From the NCBI GenBank assembly GCA_037126765.1, contig JBBCBC010000007.1:40899394-40963393 (forward strand): a stretch of 64,000 bases of DNA. Direction: 5' to 3'. Position numbers and translations under genes: made by a program. This DNA is from Stenogyne calaminthoides. Taxonomy: Eukaryota > Streptophyta > Magnoliopsida > Lamiales > Lamiaceae. Below are positions 10,807-21,265 of the stretch, piece after piece. Below the pieces are notes generated by a model that was given only the letters and a program-made list of their open reading frames with translations, did not search any database and was not told the DNA's origin. Numbering within the stretch: position 1 is the first letter of the stretch; every line of letters starts with the position of its first letter.

Positions 10807-11224
10807 ATAATTAAATTTGTTTGGGAATCTTAAATATGCATAGAATTTCGAGAGGGATTAATTAAAGAGATGGACAGCACAATAAATAAAGTATAACATC
10901 GTTTATCTTAATACTATATATTGGTAAACCTGATTTAGCCTATGTGGCGAAACCACGCCAGTCTGCACAAAGCCCAAATCAACTAGATTATTTCTTTTTA
11001 AAATCGTGCATTCTCATTAAAAATTATTTAACGTAAAATTTTTATTTATTGATCTTAATTAGTTTCATAGATAAGTTAATCTTCTAATGTTTAGTAATTG
11101 TGGTATGTATAAAATGTATTGATGTTGCTACAAAAGGTGTGATAAATGAGCAGGTTCCTTCTTCATTGCTAGAGAAAAAAAAAAAACAGTTTTAAGGTAC
11201 TATAGATCTTCTGGAATTGAAAGT
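10807..11224. other. Intergenic DNA, no gene seen
   Basis: Moderately AT-rich; no ORF, element end or RNA gene could be supported. Confidence 0.5.
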
Positions 11225-11233
11225 GATCTTTAG

Positions 11234-11406
11234 GGATTTGAATCCTCTCCATTTCTTTGTGTAAATTTCTTGTAAATTTCGGAGAGAGAAAGACACAATG
11301 CAGGGGTCTCACACTTTATATTTTCTTATATTAGTTTATTCTGTGTCTTTCTCTCTCCGAAATTTACAAGAAATTTACGGAAACGAAATGTAGAGGATTC
11401 AAATCC
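11234..11406. mobile_element. Mutator-like MITE, family M2
   Basis: This 173-bp hairpin element has ends GGATTTGAATCC and GGATTCAAATCC and a perfect 9-bp TSD, GATCTTTAG (11225-11233 and 11407-11415). The arms pair over about 70 bp, including AAATTTACAAGAAATTTAC. The TSD length indicates a Mutator-like element. It is unrelated in sequence to family M1. Confidence 0.88.
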
Positions 11407-11415
11407 GATCTTTAG

Positions 11416-11689
11416 AGTGCACTAACTAATTAAGTTTGGGAAATGAAATGAAGTAAAAGATTTATACTGAATAATTATATAATATATTTATATATGTACA
11501 TATTCATTATGAAATGTAAGTGCAACTAACTTTGCATCTTTTTTATTATTATCTTTCTTTTATAATTTTAATTTTAAATATAATATTTATAACAAATTAA
11601 TTTTCTTTTGTGGATAGCATGTATAAAATTTTAAAAATACGATTATAACTGAACTTAAATAATTAAATTAAATTCAATTAAAGTTGAGT
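11416..11689. other. AT-rich intergenic DNA
   Basis: No gene or repeat end was recognised. Confidence 0.5.
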
Positions 11690-11960
11690 TGGTATGTTGT
11701 GAAACTTGTTCACCGTGAAACTGATTTTTTTTTACACTTCAGTTATCACAACTACACTCTTTAGTAATATAAGTCACACTCTTCAGTTATCACAACTACA
11801 CTCTTTGCTGTAATATAAATCACCCCCTTCATTTTCATGAGTAATACTCTTTATAGTAAAAAGTCACACTCTTCAGTTATATAAATCACACCCTTTAGAA
11901 ATATAAGTCACACTCCTAAACCAGTTACACCGTAAAACTTGTTCACCCTATACTTTGCCA
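11690..11960. repeat. Dispersed repeat rich in TCACACTCTT motifs, copy 1
   Basis: The region consists of degenerate short units (AGTCACACTCTTTAGTAATA type) bounded by blocks containing AAACTTGTTCACC. The same arrangement occurs at about 20995-21265 and ends in the same CTATACTTTGCCA-like block (TTATACTTTGCCA there). The two boundary blocks are partly inverted, so it may be a TIR element, but the ends are not resolved. Confidence 0.6.
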
Positions 11961-12010
11961 TTAAAGTTGAATTAATTAGTTAAAAAATGATAATATATTA
12001 TTTTCTATCA

Positions 12011-12039
12011 GCCCGCGTAGTAAGCGGGGATACGTACTA

Positions 12040-12041
<2 letters not shown>
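12011..12041 (+). mobile_element. Helitron-like 3' terminus
   Basis: A hairpin (CCCGC, 7-nt loop, GCGGG) is followed 8 nt later by CTAGT at 12037-12041, fitting the Helitron rule of a GC-rich hairpin then CTRRT. The 3' flank is A rather than the expected T, and no 5' TC end was found. Confidence 0.45.

Positions 12042-12086
<45 letters not shown>
12041..12086. repeat. (TA)n microsatellite
   Basis: Forty-six bases of alternating TA immediately follow the Helitron-like tail. Confidence 0.95.
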
Positions 12087-12087
<1 letters not shown>

Positions 12088-12617
12088 CCATTGAATTTTG
12101 TCTCAAATTTGAAAATCATTGAATTTTTTCGCCAAAAATTATTTCTAAATCGGGACACTAATTTATGGAAAAAAATATTAACAAATAATAATGAATTGAG
12201 AAAAAATCTTTGTAATAATTCAAAATATTGAATTGAGCAAAAATCTTTCGAATATCTTTGAAAATCTTTGGAACTTTGGAATATCTTTCTTTCCTAATAC
12301 GTGTAATCTAACATTATACGTAATTTTCTGCTTAAATTTATGATCTAATGAAATTAAAGATAAATCGGGAGACGAATCTATGGAAAAAAATATTAACAAA
12401 TAATAATGGATTAACGTTACTATCTTCACGTCTCCATCCACCTCTTCGATCCTATTCCTATCCCTTTTCTTTTCTCAAAAATTATCTCATGATAGTAGTT
12501 AAGAGATAAATTTGTCAAATTTTGGAATTACGAGGGTTGGATTGGAAAAATAGTGAAAAATTAATCAATAATTGAGCGAATTTTTGGTTGCCCCCATATA
12601 TCATATGATTGCAAAAA
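12087..12617. repeat. Intergenic DNA with a 49-bp direct repeat
   Basis: A block at 12147-12195 recurs at 12361-12409 in the same orientation (both contain AAATATTAACAAATAATAAT). Part of the region near 12100-12165 matches the reverse complement of about 21455-21520. No gene is seen. Confidence 0.6.
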
Positions 12618-12622
12618 TAATT

Positions 12623-13764
12623 TGTTAGGATAATTTTAGTTTTGATTATTATGCCAAAACACCTTGTAATAGGACAAACTAAGTTGTATAGAAAGCTTGT
12701 GTTTCTAGACTTAATTTTATTTTACAGGTAACAAGTTGAGGGGGAACTCATCAAGATAAGAAGAGACTAATGATTTCGTGTGGACTGGATCAGAAGACGT
12801 GCGGAATATATCAGAATACGTGTTGATGCTGTGATGATCTGATCAGGTGAGCTGATCAGATCAGGCGAGAAGAAATCAGAATACTGAGATCAGAGATGAA
12901 AAGTGAAATTAGAAGAGATGAACAGTAATCAGACGAGCTGAAATCAGAAGAGATGAACAGTGAAATCAGAAGAGATGAACAGTGAAATCAACACACAAAA
13001 AGTTGGCCAATAAGAAGTTGACAACACATATATGGATGTGACATAAAGCTGCAAGCAACAGTGCAAAATGACAAAGAAAAGTTGGAAGACTATTAGTATG
13101 GATTTGAATTTACTCTCCAACGGTAATATTCAAATCCACACTATAAATACATTGCACTATCTTCAAAAGAAGATAATGGAGGATGCTGCAAAGTGAAGAT
13201 TAAAGCCAAATATTCAAGCATCTCCATTCAAGAACACAAATCATTAAATATCCAAATTTACCCAAGAGTGTTCTTCATTATATCTAAGCATAAATGTCAT
13301 ATCATAAGCTTAGAGATATTTTCCCATCCTTAGCTTAAATGCTAAAACAATGTAAGGGAAAATCTCACCTAGTTGGAAATAATACCAAACCCAAACCCTT
13401 TCTTGAGAGAGAAAATTAGTGGTTAAGTGAGGTAGTTTATAGGCAATCCCGTGAGGGAGATAAGTCCCGAGAGAGTGAGAACTCATTAAACATCTATAGG
13501 CGATCCCGTGAGGGAGATAAGTCCCGTTGAGTGAGAGCTCCATAAATATTTGTTGGTTAAGTTGGTGCCCCATGAAGGGAAGAGTGGATGTAGGACAAGT
13601 TAGTCCGAACCACTATACAAATATGTGTGTTCTTATTTGCTTTCATATTAACTGTCATACATACTTTAATTAGCAAATCTCCATAACACATTCGCAGCAA
13701 AAATTTTAAAGTCACCTCCCATTGAGATTTTACGAGTTTTAAATTGGGTTTTTCGGGACCAACA
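12623..13764 (+). repeat. Family B 5' LTR
   Basis: The LTR is 1142 bp. It has CTCTCCAACGG upstream of a TATA box at 13142-13149, then leader modules at about 13420-13545 with CCCGTGAGGGAGATAAGTCC. It ends GGGACCAACA, followed after two bases by the primer site. Confidence 0.9.
13142..13149 (+). promoter_or_regulatory. Family B LTR TATA box
   Basis: TATAAATA sits 21 bp downstream of the CCAACGG box, as in family A. The second LTR has the same pair with TATA at 14573-14580. Confidence 0.7.
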
Positions 13765-14016
13765 AGTGGTATCAGAGCAGGAGTTCAAAAGTTCACAAGC
13801 TTTTAATGTGACCACCTGAACTGATCTTTTATTTTAAAATCCATTTTTTTAATGCATAAATTTTATAAAATTCATGGAGGTTGACAATCATCTTCTCATC
13901 ATTTTTTAAATGCATACAACACTCTTCATCATTTCACTTGTTTAACTAACACCATTTTTCTCGTATATTTTTTTGTTGTTGGTTAGTTTTGGCATCATGA
14001 TCAAAAAGGGGGAAAT
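13765..14016 (+). other. Minimal internal domain of family B
   Basis: Primer site TGGTATCAGAGC at 13767-13778, then an AT-rich spacer, then a polypurine tract AAAAAGGGGGAAA at about 14003-14015 next to the 3' LTR. No gag or pol motif is present. Confidence 0.9.
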
Positions 14017-15191
14017 TGTTGGGATAATTTTAGTTTTGATTATTATGTCAAAACACCTTGTAATAGGACAAGCTAAGTTGTATAGAAAGTTTTGTAATAG
14101 GACAAGCTAAGTTGTATAGAAAGTTTGTGTTTCTAGACTTTGTTTTATTTTACAGGTAACAAGTTGAGGGGGAACTCATCAAGATAAGAAGGGACTAATG
14201 ATTTCGTGTGGATTTGGATCGAAAACGTCTTGCGGACTAGATCGAAATCTGGGTTGATCTTTGTCTTTGATCGATCGGTGAGCCGATCGGATCGGTGTAG
14301 AAGAAATCATAAAACTGAGATCAGAGATGAACAGTAAAATCAGAAGAGATGAACAGTGAAATCAGAAGAGATGAAAAGTAATCAGACGAGCTGAAATCAG
14401 AAGAGATGAACAGTGAAATCAGCACACAAAAAGCTGGCCAATAAGAAGATGACAACACATATATGGATGTGACATAAAGCTGCAAGCAACAATGCAAAAT
14501 GACAAAGAAAAGTTGGAAGACTATTAGTATGGATTTGAATTTACTCTCCAACGGTAATATTCAAATCCACACTATAAATACATTGCACTATCTTCAAAAG
14601 AAGATAATGGAGGATGCTGCAAAGTGAAGATTAAAGCCAAATATTCAAGCATCTCCATTCAAGAACACAAATAATTAAATATCCAAATTTACCCAAGAGT
14701 GTTCTTCATTATATCTAAGCATAAATGCCATATCATAAGCTTAGAGATATTTTCCCATCCTTAGCTTAAATGCTAAAACAATGTAAGGGAAAATCTCACC
14801 TAGTTGGAAATAATACCAAACCCAAACCCTTTCTTGAGAGAGAAAATTAGTGGTTAAGTGAGGTAGTTTATAGGCAATCCCGTGAGGGAGATAAGTCCCT
14901 AGAGAGTGAGAACTCATTAAACATCTATAGGCGACCCCGTGAGGGAGATAAGTCCCGTTGAGTGAGAGCTCCATAAATATATGTTGGTTAAGTTGGTGCC
15001 CCATGAAGGGAAGAGTGGATGTAGGACAAGTTAGTCCGAACCACTATAAAAATACGTGTGTTCTTATTTATTTTCATATTAACTGTCATACATACTTTAG
15101 CAAATCTGCATAACACATTCGCAGCAAAAATTTTAAAGTCACCTCCCATTGAGATTTTACGAGTTTTAAATCGGATTTTTCGGGACCAACA
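14017..15191 (+). repeat. Family B 3' LTR with internal duplication
   Basis: The LTR is 1175 bp. It is longer than its partner mainly because of a tandem duplication of about 40 bp near 14060-14128 (unit containing GGACAAGCTAAGTTGTATAG), absent from the 5' LTR. The rest aligns closely, so the duplication postdates or accompanied insertion. Confidence 0.88.
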
Positions 15192-15196
15192 TAATT

Positions 15197-15589
15197 TTAA
15201 CAGTTTTAAATGCAAAATAATTGTTTATTCAAATTTAACGAATGATGATGCATAACATATGAATGCAAAAATCATATGAATTCAATAGTTCTGAGTGAAT
15301 AGTGGTATACAATATCACCATATAAAAATTAGGATTTTTTTATCCGTTCAAGCTTCACCGACTTATGGACAAACAAATTTTGGACTTGCGCAAAAAAAAA
15401 AAAAGACTTGGTAGTATTAACAATAGGAGCTTGAATTGATTGAGTTGAAAATAAAGTGTTCTATCTTAATATTAATTGGTATGTACTAATTTTAAAGAAT
15501 ATATTTAAAAATTTTAAAATATATATTAAAAAAAATATTGAGGCAACACATTTGTCATGTCTTGCTTCTACATAAATCCGCCAGTGTAA
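15197..15589. other. AT-rich intergenic DNA
   Basis: No gene seen. It contains an A-run near 15390-15403. Confidence 0.5.
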
Positions 15590-15764
15590 GCAGACATTTC
15601 AACGTGTTTCGAGATTTCCAGTACTTAACAAATGAATTTAATTTAAAATTGTATATTAAATATGAACTAGTTAATACGTTATTCTTAAAAAGAGTTCCAA
15701 AAACCATATCTATTAACCCAAATTTTCAACTATAGTCGTGCATTGCACGGATTCAATAACTAGT
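15590..15764 (+). mobile_element. Helitron-like tail, plus orientation
   Basis: The hairpin CGTGCATTGCACG (15737-15749) is followed 10 nt later by CTAGT (15760-15764). The preceding sequence, with ACGTGTTTCGAGATTTCCAG, is shared in inverted form with 16009-16200, so both are tails of one family. No 5' end or Rep/helicase ORF was found. Confidence 0.5.
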
Positions 15765-16008
15765 AGTAAACAACACATTAATTGATGAAAATGTTTTACT
15801 AGCAGTTTTTCATACACACATCCCATACTTTAATAATTTTATATGAAATTCAATTAAAATTAAATTTTTTGTCATTTTACATATTTTAGATGAAATAGGT
15901 GGAAAGATAACATTTAATATTGAATAGTAGTATGTTGAGTATTAAATACTAATTGTTATCTCTTCATTAATTTTTCTTTTTAATATTTGGTTGATATTAT
16001 TTGATTTA

Positions 16009-16330
16009 ACTAGTAATCGAACCCGTGCGATACACGGTTGTAGTTGAACAATTGTTTTAATAATAAGTAATATATTTTTTGCAAATTAAAATCTTTAAGA
16101 ATAATGATTTAATTAATTCATACTTAATACATAAATTTAAAAGAACTCCATTCGTTAAGTACTGGAAATCTCGAAACACGTCGAAATGTAAGTGAAAGGA
16201 GATAACAACTATGAGCTGATGAAAAAAATATAGTGTTAAAATAACCTATGTTTTGAATGACTATAGATTCCGAAAAACCTCTCTGAAAACTACATTTTTT
16301 GTTTGTTTGACTTATTTTCATCATCGCTGC
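16009..16330 (-). mobile_element. Helitron-like tail, minus orientation
   Basis: On the minus strand the hairpin CCGTG-TATCG-CACGG (16023-16037) is followed 9 nt later by CTAGT (16009-16013), with T as the 3' flank, as Helitrons prefer. Sequence upstream matches the plus-strand tail at 15590-15764. The two tails face each other about 245 bp apart. Confidence 0.5.
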
Positions 16331-17312
16331 ACACCAAAATGTTTAAGCTCTTGTGATTGGTAACTCTCGAAACTAATAATAAAGGGTTTCAAATTTTCAA
16401 CTAAAAGAATATACTAAAATATATATGAAAAATTAATTATCAGCTCACTTTTCAATATCCTCTACCTATTTTTTGAAGATAATGTAGCTAGCATGAGACC
16501 TAAAGTATGTGATTGAAATTATTATTTCTATGTATAATATTGAAATTAAGATCAAATAAGATGTAAATAATATATTTTAAATAATAACGAAAGAAATTGT
16601 AATCAACATTATATTGATTATTATAATGCTGGAGAATTTCAATGATTAAAATAATAATTAATTAAGTGTGTTTCGAAAAATACATATATCCTAATATACC
16701 TCGACCTGGAAAATTATAATGATTATTAATTTTTCTTTAGTTTAACTTGCTTATGTAATAAGTATTTGCTCAACGAATTTTCAATATTTTTTGGTAGAAG
16801 TTGAAAGTTGTAATCATATTATTGAATTCGTGAAACATTTTTCCATCTAGATTTGATTGGGAATGACATATAAACAAACACATTTCTAATTAAAAAAAGA
16901 ACAATTATGAAAACAAATAAATATTAAATTATGCTTAGAAATTTTGACAAAATAAAGTAATAGGTGTGAGTTTCTAACTTGAAGCTTCTAAGGTGATAAA
17001 AATAAAATAATCGGGGTTTGTATATATATAGATATGGGATGGAGAAAAGAATTTAGAAAAAAATAATGAATTTGGAAAAAATCTAATGAAAGATATTTTG
17101 AGATATCAATAGATTTGATCATAAATTTATTTTTGATATATAGATTTGATCATAATTTTATTGGAATATATATTAAAATACTAAAATATTTTTATTTTTT
17201 TTAACGTGGAAATAAGATTTGAATGCATGAGTATTATCTGCTTACACCTCCATTCTTTAAATATGCATGTAAATTTTTTAAGAGTTGATATGCGGTGAAA
17301 TTGGTTTTTTTT
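16331..17312. other. AT-rich intergenic DNA
   Basis: No gene seen. A block near 16385-16440 (TTTCAAATTTTCAACTAA) recurs near 21281-21335 next to another repeat copy, so the two loci share a dispersed repeat. Confidence 0.5.
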
Positions 17313-17539
17313 GGGGCAATTACATTAAGGTGTCATTTATAAAACACATTTACTCTAAAGTTTACTACTTTTTAGTTCTTACTCTAAGGTGCTAAAATTG
17401 GACCAAAATATCCAAATTACTATTAATGATTTTAACTTTTTAATTGGATCAATAATTCGTTGAAATTGATGTAATGTGCAGATTTTTTTTAGCCAATTAT
17501 CTGTCATTTTATTTAATAATTTTTTTTAGTAACAAAAAA

Positions 17540-17656
17540 TCAGCCCGAAACAATTACATTCGAAACTATTCTGCACACTCGTAAAAAAATTTGCACACCC
17601 CTATTTTTTAACCATCTATTTAATTTATTTTTTTAAAAAATTACATTTATATATAT

Positions 17657-17687
<31 letters not shown>

Positions 17688-18300
17688 TAAATTGTACATC
17701 CTTAACCATTTTACATTGTACTTTTATTTAATATTTTTTTAAAATTCTGTACACCTGTATAAATTTCTGCACACCCCAAATATTTTTTAATCATCTATCA
17801 TTTTATTTAATTAATTTTTTAATTCTGCACACTCGTATAAATTTCTGCACACCCCAAAAATTTGCACACCCATAAACATTGCATATTTTGCACACCCCAA
17901 AATCATTTTTAAATCATCTGTTCTTTTATTTAAAAGTTCTGCACACCCCAAAAAAATCTACACACCCGTAAAAAAATATTCTGCACACCCATAATAAATT
18001 CTACATGCCGTATTTAAAATGTAACAATACAACCAGAAAATTAAAATTCTAAAAAAAAAGTCAAATACACATTTATCAGATCCATTAAAATCGTAAATTA
18101 CAGTAATCAGATCCATCTTCAAAGCAACCATCAATTATCATCTTCGAGACGACGATTCTGCACACAGTACAACCAGAAAATTAAAGATTCATTAAAAAAA
18201 TGTCAAATACACATCCGTAATAAATTATGCACACACCGTATTAAAAAAGTGATTTTGCACACCGTATTAAATTTTGCACACCGTTCAGAATAGAAATCTC
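17540..18300. repeat. Degenerate repeat field of TCTGCACACC motifs
   Basis: The motif TTCTGCACACC(C) occurs many times at irregular spacing. A longer unit with ACAACCAGAAAATTAAA recurs at about 18017 and 18169. A TA run is embedded near 17646-17690. There is no coding pattern. It lies wholly inside the outer TIR element. Confidence 0.75.
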
Positions 18301-18447
18301 TTCAACCAAAATCCACTTTTAGTAATACAGTCAAAACAACATCACAAATCCAACATATATGATTCTGCTATGTGACGTATAAGTGATGTGCAACAAAAAC
18401 CAGTACAATTAAGGACTTAACAATGTATATATACAAAACATTCTTCA

Positions 18448-20021
18448 ATTCAAAATAGGGATTTAAATCGATTTGGTCCCGTAAATTTACATTTTATTGA
18501 AAAGGTCCCGTAAGTTTCATATGTTTTAATTTAGTTCCGTATGTTTTCAATTTGTGCCAATTTCGTCCCAAATCGCCGGAGACCGGTCAAATCACACAAA
18601 AACTACGACGTTTTAGGGGCGTGTGATACACGCGCCCCTAATTTTGATCGAGAAATGCTGACTTGCATCGATTTGGACACGTGGCGCGCCACATGTGTAT
18701 TATACCGATTAAAAAAAATAAAAAACGAAAATAAAATTACACTTCATTAAATAACAAAAAAATAAATCAAAATTAAATTAAATATATATTCAAATTTCAG
18801 AATATTATTAAATAAAAAAATAAATCAAAATTAAACTAACACCATAAAAATTTAAATTTAAATTATACAAACACCCCAAATCAGATGCAAAAATTGAAAT
18901 CATACAACACCCCCAAATTGACGGAAAATGTGGAGGATTAGGATTCGTCAATTGAATGCAATAAATTACACCAAAATCTATATAAAAAAAAAAAACTCCT
19001 TGCAATCAAAAGTTTTATCAAAATCCAATCAATCAATGTCGCTAATTCCAAGCATTTTTAAAATGAAGGCAAATTGGTTGATTCGACCCATTCACCCTCG
19101 TGAAGTACACGTGGGACCCCACTTCTCCGAATGGCAAAATCGCCACCGCCGTTTTATATATTTTAAAAATTTATAGATTCGCCAAATTACATCGAATTCA
19201 AGGAGACGCCGGAGAGCCACGTGTTCAAGGCCAGCGTCCCTGACTTAAGAAGGAGGAGGTCAAAGTGGAGATCGAGGAAGGGAACGCGTCCTCCGGATTA
19301 TATACAGATCAAAAAGGAGGAGAAGAATTTATTGTATTTACCCGTCGGCGGAGCTCCGAAAGTTCCTCCGCTAAAATTAGTCAAGAACGCCAAAGTGGAT
19401 CGAGATCAAGGCGATTTGGAGAATGGAGTGCTCACCTCCTTTGTGCCTAAGGAGGAATTAAGAAGCCCAGTAAAAGGCTATGGGGGTGTTAGTATGAATT
19501 CGATTTTGTATCTGATTTGGGGTGTTTGTATGATTTAAATTTAAATTTAAATTTTATGGTGTTAGTTTAATTTTAATTTTGGGTGTGGGGAAGTTTCCAA
19601 ACTTCCTTTTTTCATTTAATTTTGATTTATTTTTTTATTTAATAATATTCTGAAATTGGAATATATATTTAATTTAATTTGATATATATTTATTTTAATT
19701 CTAATTTATTTTAATTCATATTTAATGAAGTGTAATTTTAATTTTTGTTTTTATTTTTTTTAATAGGAATAATACACATGTGGCGCTCCACGTGTCCAAA
19801 TCTTTGCAAAGGCGTTTTTCCGATCGAATTTAAAAAGTGTAACACACGCCCTTAAAACAACGTCGTTTTTGTGTGGTTTGACCGGTCTCCGGCGATTTGA
19901 GACGAAATTGGCACAAATTGAAAACATATGAGACTAAATTAAAACATGTAAAACTTACGGGACCTTTTCAATAAAAGTGCAAATTTACGGGACCAAATTG
20001 ATTTAAATCCCATTCAAAATA
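18448..20021. mobile_element. Nested Pack-type Mutator-like element with long TIRs
   Basis: The element proper is 18458-20011 (1554 bp), with perfect end complements GGGATTTAAATC and GATTTAAATCCC. A 10-bp direct repeat, ATTCAAAATA, flanks it (18448-18457, 20012-20021), fitting a 9-11 bp Mutator-type TSD. The arms pair over roughly 450 bp each (about 18458-18920 and 19490-20011), including blocks with CACGTGGCGCGCCACATGTG or its variants. The short centre holds a GC-richer piece of a small heat-shock gene. No transposase is seen. Confidence 0.85.
19191..19490 (+). pseudogene. Captured class I small heat-shock protein fragment, broken
   Basis: The reading starts FKETPESHVFKA, the opening of the alpha-crystallin domain of class I cytosolic small heat-shock proteins (chaperones that bind unfolding proteins). 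It then shifts frame: EEVKVEIEEGN continues in the next frame, and NAKVD, then LENGVLT and VPKEEL, reappear in the first. So the domain core is present but interrupted by at least two frameshifts and diverged between (19300-19370). The N-terminal arm and the IXI-type tail are missing or degraded, and the fragment is not preceded by a start or promoter. Higher GC than the flanking arms and position at the centre of a TIR element indicate capture. The exact family member is uncertain. Confidence 0.82.
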
Positions 20022-20461
20022 AGCAGATACTAAAATCAGCTTTGCGCACCTTACTGCTCGAAAATAGCAGTTCTTCACCACGTTCGATTTTCCAAGATCG
20101 AACCTGTCCTCCGAGTAGACTAACCTGAAAACATGAAACCATTCAACTCAGAATTTCATCTAAAAATCATCTCAATCTAAATCAAACAACTTCATTTGAT
20201 GAATACAATAATGTAAAAAGATCCAACCCTTGCTGAAGCACCAATTTTAAAGCTTTCCCGTGATACAAACAAATTTCTTGTGAATGCTAACAAAACTCTA
20301 ACTACCAAAAAAGCTCTCTCAATCTAACAAGCCGCCACTATTCAATCACAAATACTTTAATAATAATATGTGAAGAATCAACAGCGAAGCATTTGGCATC
20401 ATTAGGCAAAAAACAAACTATAAAACAAATGAGAATCGAAAGGACGTTTTTACAAACTAGT

Positions 20462-20802
20462 AACAAACATGCCTGAAGAAAAAGAAGAAGTCGTTTAATC
20501 CGCCGTCACCCCGCCGCGTTTGTAGCGAACGAAACCCAGATCTGCCGTTTTGAAGCCGCAACCGCTCCCTCCCCACCGCGCTCAAGTCAGCGCCCACATC
20601 CTTCAGATCTACATCGATAGTGTAACGGGTGGGCATAATGTGGTTGTAATTCACCAATTTGATGAAGCACTTGGTGAGCCCCGCCACCAGGCAGTGGCCG
20701 TAGGAGCGGTCGCGAGTGCCGTCGTTGAATGACCGGATGATCACCGCCGCGTATCGTCCTTGAAAACTACACAACTTTGTTGGGCTTGAGGAATTTCACC
20801 AT
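20462..20802 (-). pseudogene. RPL27: Captured ribosomal protein eL27 (RPL27) fragment, broken
   Basis: On the minus strand an ATG at 20802 opens MVKFLKPNK, the universal start of cytosolic 60S protein eL27, then hits a stop after two more codons. In another frame the protein continues with QGRYAAVIIRSF and GTRDRSYGHCLVAGL, then KLVNYNHIMPTRYTIDVDL, all diagnostic of eL27. A lysine-rich stretch of about 22 residues between GL and KLVNYN is missing, as are a few residues after GRYA. The C-terminal third is frame-degraded. eL27 is normally about 135 residues; none could be made here. It lies in the outer TIR element, so capture of a gene with its 5' leader is likely. Confidence 0.88.
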
Positions 20803-20994
20803 CTCCGCCGCGCTCTCGTCTTCTCCTTCGTGCCCTTCTTAATTTGGGAATGAGGGGTGTTTTCTAATTAATTGGAGAAGCGAGTGTGTGGAAAAGGGTA
20901 TAATTGTCAAATTTTGGACCTTAGAGTACTACTAAAAAGTGATAGTACCTAAGAGTAAGACCCATTAAAAAATGACACTTTATGAGTAATTTTT

Positions 20995-21265
20995 TATTTT
21001 TTTTATTACGACATCTTTCTTTAGAAATATAAAAATACTGCTTTAGTAATATAAGTCACACCTTCGATTATCACTTCTGACACTCTTTGCTAAAATATAA
21101 AACACACCCTTCACTTTTACACTTCAATACTTTTATAGTAAAAATCACACTCTTTATAGTAAAAAGTCACACCCTTTACAGTAAAAAGTCACACTCTTTA
21201 GTAATATAAGTCACTCTCCTTAACCAGTTTCACCTTGAAACTTGTTCACATTATACTTTGCCATT
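20995..21265. repeat. Dispersed repeat rich in TCACACTCTT motifs, copy 2
   Basis: Same unit types (AAAAGTCACACTCTTTAGTA) and the same boundary block, AAACTTGTTCAC then TTATACTTTGCCA, as the copy at 11690-11960. It starts right where the outer TIR element ends. Confidence 0.6.

Larger units (their letters stand above)
12618..15196 (+). mobile_element. Non-autonomous LTR element, family B
   Basis: Two LTRs (12623-13764 and 14017-15191) enclose only 252 bp. The TSD is TAATT on both sides (12618-12622, 15192-15196). The LTRs start TGTTAGGATA or TGTTGGGATA and end GGGACCAACA. The internal domain begins with a Met-tRNA primer site and ends with a Sirevirus-like purine tract. There is no coding sequence. 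The layout, promoter and leader modules parallel family A although most of the sequence differs. Confidence 0.92.
17319..20990. mobile_element. Outer gene-capturing TIR element (Pack-type)
   Basis: About 90 bp at 17318-17415 is repeated inverted at about 20897-20990; both arms carry AGTGTCATTT- or GGTGTCATTT-like and CTTTTTAGT blocks and end with a TCTAAGGT block. The flanks are T-rich, so no TSD could be fixed; long TIRs suggest a Mutator-like element. Between the arms lie a GCACACC-rich repeat field, a nested TIR element with its own target duplication, and a broken eL27 gene fragment on the minus strand. No transposase is present, so it would move only in trans. Confidence 0.65.

Noticed and set aside
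17300..17330. An exact TSD for the outer TIR element
   Set aside because: Both flanks are T-runs, so any match could be chance; none is claimed.
19221..19538. Working heat-shock protein gene
   Set aside because: The conserved domain is split over two frames and runs on into the TIR arm.
20457..20774. Intact ribosomal protein gene
   Set aside because: The start is out of frame with the rest, an early stop is present and conserved blocks are missing.
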